Source: Patiria miniata (lineage: Eukaryota > Echinodermata > Asteroidea > Valvatida > Asterinidae). From it: a DNA stretch of 64,000 bases. This document shows, piece by piece, positions 31,086-42,850 of the stretch. The translations under genes were made by a program, and so were the position numbers. Below the pieces are notes generated by a model. The model ran no database searches. It saw only the letters and a list, made by a program, of their open reading frames with translations, and was not told the origin of the DNA. The first letter of the stretch is position 1, and each line of letters starts with the position of its first letter. The DNA lies in assembly GCF_015706575.1 (NCBI RefSeq), contig NW_024037065.1, forward strand, positions 2,666,001 through 2,730,000, written 5' to 3'.

Positions 31086-34000
31086 ATGGCTAAAGAAACA
31101 ACGAAGAAGAATAACGAAGGATCAGGAAAACACTGTGTCGTCGTTGGCTGCAAAAATACAAGCAAAAAGCTGAGAAAATGGAAGCTTGCAACATGCGAAT
31201 TGCATGCACCAGAAACGCACGAATATTGTGTGTGTTTACAGCCGTACAAAATGCATCGTTTCCCCAACTGTTCCAACGCCAATTCCGCAGCCAATCGAAA
31301 GCAGTGGGTGAGGAATATCAACCGAAAGGACTTCAGACCTTCAAAATACAGCACTGTAAGTTCCTTTTTCAGGGAAGGACTGTGTAATTCATCAGACGGT
31401 ACTTCAATTCATACTTCATGTTTGGTCATGATTGTTGGAATGGTATCCAGTAATTTGGGACATGGGTTTACGGGTAGGCCTAAATCAGCTTTTAATTTGT
31501 GTGGTAGGCCTTGTAGAGGTGCGTCTTTGCCACTCAGTGACAGTGGCTTGAGTTTTAAATTATGTCCCCCATTTTTTATTTATATTACTAATACGGTACT
31601 ACTAATAGTATGAATATAGCCTGGGAAATTAATGTATTTAATTGTTTAAAAAAAAAAATGGGGGGGGGGGGGCAATCGTGTAGTGTAGGGCCCCTGTTTA
31701 GTTTTGATCAAATTAGTGTCATATACTCATAGATGTTTGTTGTTGCTCCAAAATGACGTTTTCAATCAAGAGCGGACTTCTCTCAATTCTAGGTTTTTGT
31801 AATTCTGAACTGAGTTTCTTGGGGTAGAAATCACAATTTTTCTGCACGGTTTTCTGCCAGTTGGTGCCTAGCAATTCAGCGCTGTTTGTGTTCACGGTAC
31901 ATCGCGCAGTGATCGCCATCTTTATTTTCGGGTTGCGTGTTGTCACTGCACTGTCATTTTCATTTAACCCCCCAATTTCCCTTCAAACATTCAAAACATT
32001 GCCCTCTATCTATGGAGTACCGGTTTATTCCTATTTCCTAATGTCACAAACTAGTTTGGTCGGTCTAATAATTTTAAAGTGGATTTTTTCCCCTATAGGG
32101 AACTGGGTCCATAGATACATGTACACAGTTGCCACTGTTTAATAAAATGCCAGTGTAAAGACAAGTGCAATCAAATTTATTTTTAATGTATGTTTTGCAT
32201 GTTTGTTGAGTGCTTCGGCCCCGTACAAAAAGGTTTGTGTTGCATGGGTTGCTCCCATCCAAAATATTTTGTCAGAATTTGTCCACAACTTACCATCTGA
32301 TCTGCTGTCTGTTTGTTTCTTTTTTATTTCAGGTATGTTCTGTCCATTTTGAAGAAGGGAAGCCAACATCAGCTCACCCTTACCCAACTGTGGCCATGGG
32401 ATATATCCCATATGTAAGTCTAAATCAAGCTAGTCCTGTAAATTAATAGTCAAGTTTTGTTCCCAGTATGGAGTTTGTGTTTGGTTTTCAGAAGAAAAAT
32501 ATTCTTGGAAGCATCTCCCCCCCCCCCACAACAAATATAAATATTGATAAAGAAACGTTTATTTCTTCTTGTCTAGTACTCCTCCAATTTATACAAATAT
32601 TCTATTTTACTGGGTACATCTGTAATTACATATAACAAAACACAGCTACCTACTGACCTAGACCCGTGAACGTGTCATCAACAACGCCATGCTCCAGAGT
32701 ACTGAAGAAACACTCGATGCACATGATTGTACGGGTTACCGGACAGATCCGCTCCTACCATTTTGCACGTGCATGACTCAGAATACCAGCGTTTTGTGTG
32801 ACCTCGGAAAAATCAAAAGTTGTGCTCGTACAAATGTACGTTTCTTGTTGTGTTGAGGTCGTTTTTTTTTTTTTTTCCAAATTTCTTGGCAATGTAAGAT
32901 CCTATGCTCGCATGAAATTACAGAAAGTTTCAAAACTTGGGGCTTGGACTTGGGGTTTGAGGATTCAACAACAAATGTAATGTACAGGTTTACTTTTCTT
33001 TTTACAGAAACAGCTCTCAAGAGGAAGGCCTCCCCCTAGGAGAAGAGTTTCCACAGCAACAAAAGCAGTGGCAGTGCAAGAAAAGGCTGGAGGGGTTGCA
33101 AATATGAGTCCGCATGGTGTTGAGAGAACATCAACATGTGTACAAACAGCAGGATTAGAGACGAAGGATGCATCAGTACAGTGGTATGATGCCAGAGTAG
33201 CTGACCATACTTATGCACATGTTAATCCTATCACTAAATCCAAGGCAAAAGGTACGCAAACAGTCAAGGCTCCAGAAGTATCAGCAGTTAATCTTCAAGA
33301 ATCTGATATGAAGTTTTACACCGGACTTAGCGTGCAATCATTCTGGGCGCTTGTGAATGCGCTTGTAGTGACTCTTACTACCACCCCTAAATTTCAACTA
33401 CCAGTGCCAGACCAACTTTTGCTTGTTTTGATGAGATTAAGAATAGCCCTGATGATCTGGGATCTTGGAGTACGCTTCAAAGTGTCTCGTTCCACAGTCC
33501 GTGACATTATCTCCTTCTGGGTACCACGTTTGGCTACATTCATGAGAGAAAATGTCATATTTTGGCCATCACGTGACACGCTTGCCAGGATACGTCCCAA
33601 ATGTTTCGAGTCTTGTCATCCTAAGGCTACCTGCATCATAGACTGCACTGAAATCTTTGTTCAGAGACCCAAGAACTTGAGAAAACGTGCCCAAACTTAT
33701 TCTAACTACAAACATCACAATACCTACAAGGCCTTGTACTGCATTGCACCAAATGGTTTGGTGACGTATGTTTCCAAATTATTTGGAGGTCGTGCCAGTG
33801 ACACTTTCATCTCTCAGAACTCTGGCTTTTTGGACCACTTGCTCCCCGGTGACGAGGTTCTAGCTGACCGTGCCTTCACTATCGAAGATATTCTTCCACA
33901 TGGTGTGAAGTTATCTATCCCAGCCTTCACAAGAGGACTCAAGGACAGGCGTCTACCAGAGGAAAGTGTGACAGAAACACGACGTATTGCCAACGTAAGA

Positions 34001-34213
34001 ATTCATGTTGAAAGGGCAATCAGACGATTGAAATGTTTCAAAATTTTAGCCAATATCATTCCGATGCGAGTAAAAAATGTAGATGACATATTGATTACAT
34101 GTGCTGGACTTTGCAATTTACAGCCTTGCCTAATTAATGAGGACAGAGCCCAGGAAACAAGTGATAGTGATTCTAATGACGAGGAGGGAAACGTTTTTTC
34201 AGTGGAGGAATAA
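31086..34213 (+). CDS. THAP-domain DDE transposase, ISL2EU-type (three exons)
   Basis: Spliced from exon 1 31086-31355 (donor ACT|GTAAGT), exon 2 32333-32413 (acceptor TTATTTCAG, donor TAT|GTAAGT) and exon 3 33008-34213 (acceptor TTTTTACAG). All junctions are phase 0, giving about 518 residues with no stop. Exons 1-2 make a THAP finger: C-x4-C (CVVVGC), RFPNC, QWV, and C-x2-H in VCSVHFEEG. A Pro/Arg linker follows. Exon 3 carries a helix-turn-helix (FKVSRSTVRDIISFW) and a DDE_Tnp_4 core: CIIDCTEIFV (D), VLADRAF (D), HVERAIRRLK (E). All three acids are present. THAP plus this core is typical of ISL2EU/IS4EU or related PIF-like elements. The YqaJ gene downstream favours ISL2EU. An intact frame suggests recent activity or domestication. 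Confidence 0.85.
31683..32085. repeat. dispersed repeat R2, copy b (in THAP-DDE intron 1)
   Basis: Same word order as 21378-21770: GTAGGGCCCCTGTTTAGTTT, TTGGGGTAGAAATCACAATT, CACGGTACATCGCGCAGTGA, TGCCCTCTATCTATGG. It is non-coding. Preceded by a G-run at about 31663-31673. Confidence 0.75.
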
Positions 34214-35256
34214 GTACATTTACATGTATGACTTTGCTGAAATTGATTTTGAATGTGTGTTTCCATCTTCAAAACAAATGACAAGATTTGAAAGTATGAA
34301 TGTGCTTGACATAAAGATGGTTTGCAGTTGCAGCATGTACATGTGCATGTAGTCTAATTAGTGACTGTGCTATTACATGTAGGTTCTGAAAACAACATGT
34401 GTTTTGTTACACAAAGTTTTAGACAGTGTGCTGTCCATTTTCAGGAGTCTGAAGACAGACAAAGCATTCTGTCCAACCCGTCACATAACAAAACATGATC
34501 TTTTCAGAACCACACATACATGTACAGTAGTAGTCACAAAAGCGATTAGACTTTATGAACATGGTGCTACTGCAAAGCATAGGCTTTTGTCCTTCCACCG
34601 GGCTGCAAACCTTCAACTTCTCAAGTCATACATGTACATGTACAGTGCAAGCATAATTAAACATCATCAGGTTTGTGCTGAAGTATTTTTTTTGTACTTT
34701 GGCAAGGGGCATCCCCCAATGTTCTTCCTTGCCACCCCGCCAGTTGTCCCCCCTTACTAAATCTCCCAAGTATTAAAGAAAAAAATTGAAAGGGAAAAGA
34801 AAAGAAAAAACATTTAGTCATTACATGTATATTTTACTGTACTGTACAGTGAATGTTTATTAAGACAGGACACCCTCACATAAAAATTAAGGGTTTTGAA
34901 CAGCCCCCCCCCCCCCATTTTACTGTTTATCTGGCGTGTGTTTCGGAGTGTATCGGACACCCGTGTTTGCCACCCCCCCCCCCCGAAAAATATATAATAA
35001 TAATAAATAATAGTTATAATAAAATAGTAATAGTAATTAAGTAATAATAAAATGATACTTCATTCATTGTTACCTCACACATCCCCCTCAGGTACATGTA
35101 CCTCAAAAAAATCTACAGATTCCAGTTAACACAATGACCAACACAAATGAAGGGGGACTCCAGGCCTCTACCAGATATCCTGAGTACATTATTACGTGTG
35201 TATGTCACTTTCCACTCAAATTAAGCAGTATGGCACTGTTAAAAAATTGATTTGTA
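34214..35256. other. non-coding spacer with ACATGTAC words
   Basis: It contains several ACATGTACATGTAC palindromic words, C-runs near 34903-34916 and 34973-34984, and an AT-rich (ATAATA)n stretch near 34988-35050. No gene is seen. It lies between the convergent transposase and nuclease genes. Confidence 0.45.
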
Positions 35257-35682
35257 ATGCTAGGTTCACACATTCCTCATTTTTAAGCCGAATCGTCACG
35301 AATAGCAGTTTTTTAGTAAATCGGGGATGGTTCTTGGCTGCCTCATGATGATTTTGTTTGTAAGGTTAAAGATCAGGAAGCACCCTGACAAATTTGAACA
35401 TTCATAAGATGGAATTTTGCGTCGGGGTGATATAAATCAAATTATGTTTTGCCCTTCACCGATGTTTAAACACCGTATACTCAGTGTGTTACCAACTTTT
35501 TTCCAACTTTCACTCGGGAGGAAACACACCGAGTATACAGTGTTTAAACGTCGGTGAAGGACAAAACCTAATTTGAAATTTGAACATGTTCAAAATTGTT
35601 GGGGTGATTCAGGAGCCAATTTCAATTCCTGATTAATTTTTGTTGTATTTATAACTAATTCGGTAATGTGTGAACCTAGCAT
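35257..35682. mobile_element. 426-bp TIR element with nested palindrome
   Basis: The ends are mirrored: ATGCTAGGTTCACACATTCC and GTAATGTGTGAACCTAGCAT. Inside, 35451-35570 is a palindrome with arms CTTCACCGATGTTTAAAC / GTTTAAACGTCGGTGAAG around a loop containing TTTCCAACTTTCACTCGGGA. The same palindrome half occurs at 61735-61856 next to a tRNA-like sequence. It is inserted between the THAP-DDE and YqaJ genes and is non-coding. Confidence 0.75.
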
Positions 35683-36077
35683 AACATTGCTTCGTTCAGA
35701 ATAGTTCAATATAGAATGTGAAAATGTTGTGTCTTAACAGATTTTTCTTTAATTGCATACTGAATAGTATATTAACCTCTGCATCAATAGCACACTTTCT
35801 CAGTAGCAGTTCAGTTTCACATTCCTCTTCAGTCTCATATACAATGTACATGTAGTACCCAGTTAGCAGTTCAAGCTTTACAGTAGAGCTATAGTTCATA
35901 TAAACTAGTACTATCCAGGTCAGTTGATCATAATCAATGAATATTAAATATTGTCATGGAATAAAGTCACAGTCAACACAGTCCTCAACTAAACAAGTGT
36001 GATGTATCGACTAATCTTTTCCCCCGACACATAATAGTGGTCATTTATTGTTTTCAGTTTTAGCCTCTTACATGCAT

Positions 36078-37460
36078 CTAGATTCTTGGTTTTACAATTT
36101 TTAGTTCCCTTGAAATTATTGAATCTGTAAGCTTTGGCAAAAGATGCTTGAAGTAGAATTTTCGCAGTTGACCTAGACGCTGCTCAAACCACTCATTGTC
36201 AAAGTTGACATCTGCTATAACGTAGTCTTTCTTTGACCAAACCATAAATTTGCACATGGGTCGCTTCGAACAGTACATGGCAATTTGTACCTGGGTGTAG
36301 TAACCACTAGCTGCTGAACTTTGACGAAGGAAGTATTTCCCTTCTCTACTTCGAACATCGTAAGTCCCACTTTCCACTAGTCCTCGAACAGTACCACCAT
36401 ATCGCTCCAACTTCCTCTCAGTGGGACATTTTATTTCTAAAATTGTGTTGTCGTCAACAATTCCATCCAGACTTGCTCCAAGCCAACTTTCCTCTGGGTT
36501 TACAACTAAACCTGTGGTTTCTACAAGTGTTTCAAATTGATGTTCAAAGGCTTCCCTTGCAGTAGCTTCGTATGTGTGCCCGTGACAAGTATCCGCATTT
36601 CCAAGGAAGTGTGGCCTGATGTGATTCATGATCCACTTTGTTGGGTCTGTCTCTGTTTTCTTGGGGACACTTGCTGCTGAGCTACTTGTAATTCGGAGCT
36701 TCCTCTGCGATGTCCACAAAGCCGAGTTCTGATTGTGTGTTTGACAGGCAAGTTTTCTTGCCTCGTGGTCTTTCAACAGGATGTAGTTGTTGAAAATTTC
36801 TTGACAAGGCTCGCATTCAAGATTGACATCATGATGTCCATGAACAGGGAGGGGCTGATCACTGTTGGCTGGTTTGCAAGTTTGTGTAGATGTCAGCACC
36901 TGATTTAAAATTGTGCCCGGTATGGACGCGAGCTCACACATGTGTGGACTGTTCAGGTGCTTTTTCAGTGCCTCGTCCGTGTCAAATGCAAGAGCACTGT
37001 TCATTGTGGACTTTGAGGTTGGATCGCACATGTTTTCAACACTGTCGGGCACCACGTTACCTTGAGTGCTCCGATTCCACAAACAAGGTCTGTCTGTACA
37101 GGTAATGCCGATGAAACCTTTCTTGTATGCCTCATTTATCTTGAAGGACAGGCCTGCTGAGTGACTACAACATTTCCCTTCCGAAGCAATGCAGTCGCAT
37201 TTCACAGACTTGATTGTTCTATTTTCTTTGTCAACACTGATCTCCACTTGATGATAGCTGGAGATTTGCTGTGAAAATCTCACTGTCCCCCTCAAGATGA
37301 CAGTTGATCCATCCTCATGATGGCGGTGCTTGATGGTGCCCACCCATCCCGAGTTCAGGTAGTTGATACCCTCGCTGATGCTTGAAAGTTTCGGTTAGGC
37401 TGCTCATCACATGCTGGAGCATTAATGAAGTAGTCATAGATATCTGTGAAGAAAATTCAA
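36078..37460 (-). CDS. SWIM zinc finger / YqaJ-type exonuclease of an ISL2EU-type element
   Basis: The main frame (36078-37343, 421 residues) begins with a SWIM-like finger: residues about 45-62 have CDCIASEGKCCSHSAGL (C-x-C...C-x-H). The C-terminal half is a YqaJ/lambda-exonuclease-like nuclease: GASLDGIVDD (catalytic Asp), ILEIKCPTE (E-x-K), and SGYYTQVQIAMYCSK (the Q-x-Q-x2-M helix). Such proteins degrade or process DNA ends, and ISL2EU elements carry one as a second gene. Upstream, an acceptor (TTTTCTTCACAG, about 37440-37451) opens an exon reading YDYFINAPACDE that joins the main frame only through a frame change near 37370. That is a probable 1-base frameshift or mis-set start. It is convergent with the transposase 1.9 kb away. 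Confidence 0.8.
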
Positions 37461-38688
37461 ATAAAATTTTACTTTGAGTGGCACAATGAGTGGGAAAGAG
37501 GAAAAGCTCAGGGTGACCGTAAGGTCATGACCAAATTCTGCTAAATGCACTTCAAAAATCTGTCAAAATTATTCAAAATCTTCCAGATTTCCCAGATTGC
37601 TCGAAATGCGCTATAAACACTTAAAATCACACGCAGATGTTGTAGTATTGCCTTAATTAAGGTTCAAATTACATTACAAACAATCCATTGTCACAAAAAA
37701 TGTTACGAAATTGCGTAAATTTCAGGCAAAACGTGGTTGCTTCACGACAAAATCCGGTTCCTAGTGAACCTCCGTACCTAGACCAGCCAATCTGTCCCAT
37801 CATGCAAGGGTTTGTTTGAAAAGATTGAATCTACTTTAAACAAATGTACCATTTTCTTCAAATTTGCTGTTTTTCTGTCAAATATCCATTTTTGCAGAAT
37901 TCTGCCAGAAATCTGCCCAAAAAAATAAGTTCTGTCAAATTTTCTGTCAAACTCGTTTCTTTTTTTACAAAAAATCTGTCAAAGTTAGCCGAAAATCGGC
38001 TTAAACAGTCACCCTGGAAAAGCTGCATGCCTGTTTAATCTTTGGCATACATGTTTTCCTTAAAAAATTGTGAAACTAGAATTATACAAGCCCCCAAAAA
38101 ATATGACAGCAAAAAATTGACACAGTCAGACCATGGATTGAGTCTGCCATTTTGGTTGGTAAAATACTGAGGACCTTTTCTTTGCCCAATGGAATTTTTG
38201 GAGAAATTTGCTGACAAAAGAGTGAGTATTAAAATGGCCTGATCACCCCACTGACACCGGCTTCGATTCCTGAACCCAACAAACCCGTTGAATCCCAAAC
38301 TGTTTCTACATCTTTCCTGTAATAGGACTAGTAATATTATTAAGCGGCACTGTCCGAATGCCATGAATGCATAAATGCTGTAGGCCTACACTAATTATTT
38401 GTTCCCTTTTGATGCAATGAATTTGCCCACAACTTAACACTGTTTTTCATCAACATCAATCACTTTCCTAAAAATGATCTAAACCTAGTAAAGTTCATCA
38501 TCGTTTCATGTCAGTGATTACAGTCATCCGATTTCCAAAAGCAAGTTGATGTTTGGCGTTAACGTTAGGCCTGAAAACACCACGTAAACAGTGGTTTTTT
38601 ACCTTGAAATTCAAGCTTTGGCCAGTCACGAACGTCGTCCTTCCACGCATCCATAGTTTTTTTTTGCAGAATTCTTATGCTCAACTAC
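37461..38688. other. non-coding upstream of the YqaJ gene
   Basis: It contains a local repeat of TCTGTCAAA/CTGTCAAATTT words (about 37560-37985). It is probably intron and 5' region of the minus-strand nuclease gene plus the element end. No terminal repeat partner to the region around 30.5 kb could be found. Confidence 0.35.
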
Positions 38689-38994
38689 GGGGGAGCCAGG
38701 TTGGCGTAGCAATACTTTCCTCGCCTTCCACCGCTGTGACCAGGGTTAGAATCCCGCCTCGGCCAATATGTGGATTGGGTTTTCAGTCCCTACCTGATTC
38801 CATGGGTTTTCCCCAGAATAGCTTCTGGGCTGGGCTTTTCCTCTCACCTCTTTGTCATGTTTGTGAGGGCTCCTTTGGAAAGCAGTTTTTTTTAACTGGA
38901 ATGGACTAGGGGGAGTAGGGGTCCTACCCTCACGTTACAGATTAGGCCTACAACTTACAAGTTAACAACAAATAAAAAATAAATAAATAAACCT
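38689..38994 (+). mobile_element. tRNA-derived SINE with A-rich tail
   Basis: The head has GTTGGCGTAGCAATAC (A-box-like) and CAGGGTTAGAATCCCG (B-box-like). The core TTTTCAGTCCCTACC, CATGGGTTTTCCCCAGAA and TTTTCCTCTCACC matches the minus-strand copy at 8585-8765. It ends in AAATAAATAAATAAA. This gives about 300 bp. The GGTTTTCCCC...CCTCCC core resembles widespread invertebrate SINE central domains. Confidence 0.75.
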
Positions 38995-38999
38995 CTAAA

Positions 39000-40632
39000 A
39001 CTATAGTTTCTTCTCACTGTCTCCTCTCTAAGTTGGTGTGATGTTTCCCCTGGGATGTTTTACCGACTATATTAGATACAGAACTCACAGTCAACCGTGC
39101 GTGTTTGTATTTGTTCGCACTTAATAAAAACTAGACTGGAAATTGTCGCTGTACAAAATTGTTTATATTTGGCGCCCGCCGCGATTGCTAAGCGACACTG
39201 GCCCCCTACAATGTCCGTGTCGAATGAGGGCGCCCCTCCATGCATAGTCTATCGGATTCGTCTATACGCATTTTGAAACTACCGAACGACTCGTGTATGT
39301 ATGAACATGTCACAGTTGTACATAATACTGCCCAGAAGAAAATCGTAACCAACTTAAACATTTGCCATCAAAGAGTCAATGCAAATATATTCGAAACACT
39401 CACTAGTCTGATTTTTCAAAAATAACTGCACAATTTTCCATGTGGTGGTCAATACAAAAGTGGTACATTTTATTTAGGCCTAGGCCAACATTAAAATACA
39501 TCATAGACCCTATTTTATTTACATTTTACAGGCAATGACATATCGTTTTAAAGTCTTAACTGGAATGCATGTTGTAGTTTTTCCCTGCATTGATACATCA
39601 ACCATCAGGGAGGGATAACATTTCCTAAAAAGTAAAATCTAGTAGGGAAAATATCGAAGCATTTAGTTGGAAAAGAATTGTCAGGAGGGTGTAAAGTGGC
39701 GTACATATGTATATGGAATTCTCTCCGAGAAATGACTCAAACCTGGACTCAGACTCGACGTAAGACTCAGACTTTGAGTTAGATTTCAACTGAGAGACTT
39801 CATAAAGCCGAAGCGGGACTTAATTCACAAAACAAATCACTTATTGAATATCTCTTTCAACAATATCATTACATACATTGTGTAGCGATTTTGAAAATCA
39901 AGATCAAAAACATGAACCCATCGTCTACAGTCAATATTTGGTAAATCATGCAAGCTTGATAGGGTTCGGTACGATATTCATTTCCCAACACTGGCCTGCA
40001 TGTACATGTACATGTATTCATATTAGAGAGTAGCTGTGAAAATATTGGAAGCATTTACATACTGTGAGACTTACTAGTAGGCCTACCTCCAAATTTATTT
40101 CCAATATTAAACATGACTTTGACGCGACCCTGACTCGGACTCAGATTCGCCTTACATGACATGGCACTCAGACTCGGGAGCAATGACTTATACTCGATTC
40201 TTGATGATCTAAATACAAGACTTGACATGACAATTTGTGACATGCACACTTGGCGTACAACGCCGTACATGCCGAAATGCATCAACATGTATGTACAAAA
40301 CAAAACAAATGTTAGCATATACAGTAGTACATGTGTGGCGCCTACATTTCTTCTGATGTGTTATGTCATGTATACATGTACATTTTTTACATGCACATGT
40401 ATGGATGCAAACATGTTTTGATGCATATTTACATGTACATGTACATGTATGAACATGCACATAATAGATTAAGATGTGGCGAATTATAACATAATGGCAA
40501 ATCCCCCCTGCCTTGCACAATGGTAACAGTCTTAATAACATTAAACCAGTTCATATAAAAATAAACCTACCCCCCCCCCCCCCAGTTACATAGTAATTAC
40601 TTTTGGCAAGGTCAGGCGTTATCTGTAATAAA
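39000..40632. other. non-coding with GACTC and ACATGTAC repeats
   Basis: GACTCAGACTCG-type runs lie at 39735-39790 and 40120-40190. Dense ACATGTACATGTAC words lie at 39999-40016 and 40370-40450. A C-run is at 40571-40583. No gene is visible. Confidence 0.5.
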
Positions 40633-40688
40633 TTAACTAACTTTGTTTGCATGGACGATGGTTGGACTACTCCAGTAACTACTTCTAT

Positions 40689-41002
40689 TTATAGTTTCCT
40701 TGTTGCGCTTCCATATTTTGGTACATGCAGCTTTCTTCCTATTTTTGGCGTGGTGGCGACATGATGGCGGCGCATGATGGCCATGAGTTTGGCAAGTTCT
40801 CCCCGCATTCCCTGGACTACCCTGCCGGTACGGTTGAACTCCGAGTGTATTAGTTCCCCGCCTTGTTCGTTCAACAGACCAAAGCCCACTCTGAATCTTT
40901 GTAACTGTTCTACGGCATGGTCCTCCAGCAGGTGCAGTTTGGGTGTTATTTGGGCTGGAATCAGTCGCCTGTATGCTGCCATCAAGTCCCGGATGCATGT
41001 AT
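40689..41002 (-). pseudogene. RAG1/Transib-like transposase C-terminal exon (family 3)
   Basis: This exon follows an acceptor TGTTTCAACAG (41003-41013) and ends at a stop at 40689. It reads RRLIPAQITPKLHLLEDH, then GFGLLNEQGGELIHSEFNR (candidate third acidic motif), and IMRRHHVATTPKI. The NE-xxx-E-xIH pattern parallels SELATESIHA of family 2 at 7.5 kb. The motif with an upstream KLHLLEDH helix is seen in many uncharacterised invertebrate transposase-like proteins. Upstream exons lie beyond the solo LTR. The core with the first two acids is not in the window, so the gene is 5'-incomplete. Confidence 0.55.
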
Positions 41003-41187
41003 CTGTTGAAACAGGGTCGACATAAAATATTTGTACTGTTATAATGTGGGGGGGGGGGGGGGTTCTGCATTGGGAAAGGGTTCACTAAAGTTACAGCATC
41101 AAGATATGTTGAATGCTGCATATCTTTGTATGTGTTTTTATTTTTCTATTGCAAGTTAAAACAATTTTGTTTGAATTATGTACATAC

Positions 41188-42231
41188 TGTGGCGGGAACC
41201 CCCCGGGCCAACCCAAGTCTGTTAGGATAAGTCTGACTCCTAGTGGGGTGAAGACAATCTTCCCAAACCAAGGCTCTTCCCTAGACGAGAGATCACTCAG
41301 AGCGACCTTCAAGGTTAAGGGTGCAGGTCCGTTTTGGTGGAAATCTACCGCCCGATTATGAATGAGTGTTGATTATTTATCTCTGTTAATTAACTGCACA
41401 ATAAACCTGTAAACTTAAACACCGGAAGCAGAATTGTCGGTAATCTCAAACAACAATGATCGTAATTTATTCAACAATAATCTAGTACAACAATTAGCAT
41501 GTGATTCGGTGGGTTGTTTTATTAACAGGGTCCTTAGTTACCGGAGATAGCCCGCTGCTTGCCTATGCAACAACGCACACAGCATTAAGCACTAGACAAC
41601 AATGGCAGCAATGAGCAACTATGCACAGCGCTAGGAATGAATCACCGAGTCAGCAATACACAGCGTTACAAGCACACAACAGCCGCTTAGCAATGTATAC
41701 ATTCCTATAGCAGGGTACCCACTACGCCGCGTGTGTAAGCCAGAATTCAGCCACACGTACCAGCGCAACCCCGGTACAGCTACACAGACTTTGTACACAA
41801 ATCGCCTAAGCAATTTCACATAGCAGAGCACAAGTAATTTACCTACTTCCCTGCCCGCTGTCGCAGCTACGCTCTAGCCCGCTACCTCCAGACACTCGGC
41901 ACTCAACACCCAAAACAGCTGAGCCCAGAACCTAGACACACTAGTATCTTCTAAAGCCAAACCGTTAAGCTTCCTGATCTAGATCTGAAAACAGAACTAA
42001 AACGCGCGCGCTCTCCAGGCACGCATTTATATACATGAACCAGACGCTACGTCATGTCTACAAACCATGTGCGTGTACTAACCCTATGGTGCGCTTAACC
42101 TATGGGGAAAATTGGCCAATCACGTACGCGCAGCAGCCCACGGAGCTCGTAAGCTCCGCCCGGTCACTGCACACAAGTGATTAAGCGTTAGTGCTATGGT
42201 ATGACGTCACAACTAAACACTTTCCGCCACA
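41188..42231 (-). mobile_element. solo LTR, 1,044 bp
   Basis: It starts TGTGGCGGGAA and ends TTCCGCCACA, with inverted 8-bp tips, and is flanked by a 4-bp ATAC duplication (41184-41187 and 42232-42235). Orientation minus is favoured by TATATAAATGCG read on the minus strand at about 42020 and an AATAAA about 500 bp further on. No internal coding region adjoins it. It interrupts the intron between family-3 exons exactly at the splice donor. Confidence 0.85.
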
Positions 42232-42235
42232 ATAC

Positions 42236-42418
42236 CAATGCGATGAGTTTGATCTTGTGTCACTGCAGATGTATGGTTTATACCCTTGTGTACATCAGCA
42301 AACTTGAAGAAAAGCTCCTGGAAGTTTACTCTAATTTGAGCAGCTTCACGTCGCAGTCTGTCATGTGCTGCCAAGGGGATGTCGTCAGTCAGGCTTTTGT
42401 CGACCATCTCAAGAGGAA
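42236..42418 (-). pseudogene. family-3 transposase-like gene, exon
   Basis: 183-bp exon (61 codons) with acceptor CTTACTGCAG and donor G|GTAT. It encodes EMVDKSLTDDIPLAAHDRLRR and FQELFFKFADVHKGINHTS, a helical region. The four first intron bases are the duplicated target of the solo LTR. It is in frame with the exon at 42601. Its function within the transposase is unknown. Confidence 0.5.
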
Positions 42419-42600
42419 CTGCAGTAAGTGCTTTTATAATGGAGGGCTGTTAAACAAAACAAAAAAAATGGTGATTTACTATTTCCTTGCTTTTTGTGAA
42501 AGTTCCAGCCGTGACATGCCTGCGTAACATATGTTGCTCTTGTATTTTGTTTACAAAAATGTTGTGTACCAAGTTTAAGAATATGCAACTTTATGTTTAC

Positions 42601-42747
42601 CTCGCAGCACTTGTGGACGTGATTTCCGACTAAAGCCTTTCCATGATAAGCCTGTCTCTGCACTCGATGTTGCTGAAGGACGATCTCCAGAGAGCTTACA
42701 ACAGGTCCAGTGGCAAATGAAAGTTGCACTGTTGCAGCTTCTCTCTC
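42601..42747 (-). pseudogene. family-3 transposase-like gene, exon
   Basis: 147-bp exon (49 codons) with acceptor TTTTAACAG and donor GAG|GTAAAC. It encodes EREAATVQLSFATGPVVSSL and QRQAYHGKALVGNHVHKCCE. The AYHGKALVGNHVHKC block is the best-conserved-looking part. It lies between two other exons of the same strand with matching phase, which supports a real spliced gene. Confidence 0.55.
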
Positions 42748-42850
42748 CTGTTAAAATGACACGGCATGGTAATTTAAACAATTGACATTTCCGTTAAATA
42801 TAAATAAGTGAAGGGTATGATTTCTATAATGCTGTTATAAATGTAATTAC

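Noticed and set aside
30500..39250. Terminal inverted repeats of the ISL2EU-type element.
   Set aside because: I compared GC-rich words near 30.5-30.9 kb and 39.1-39.25 kb and found no convincing inverted match, so no boundaries are claimed.
40161..40541. Cys/His-rich frames resembling zinc-finger or toxin-like peptides.
   Set aside because: They are translations of ACATGTAC/TGTACATG repeats, which give Cys-Thr-Cys-Met runs in several frames.
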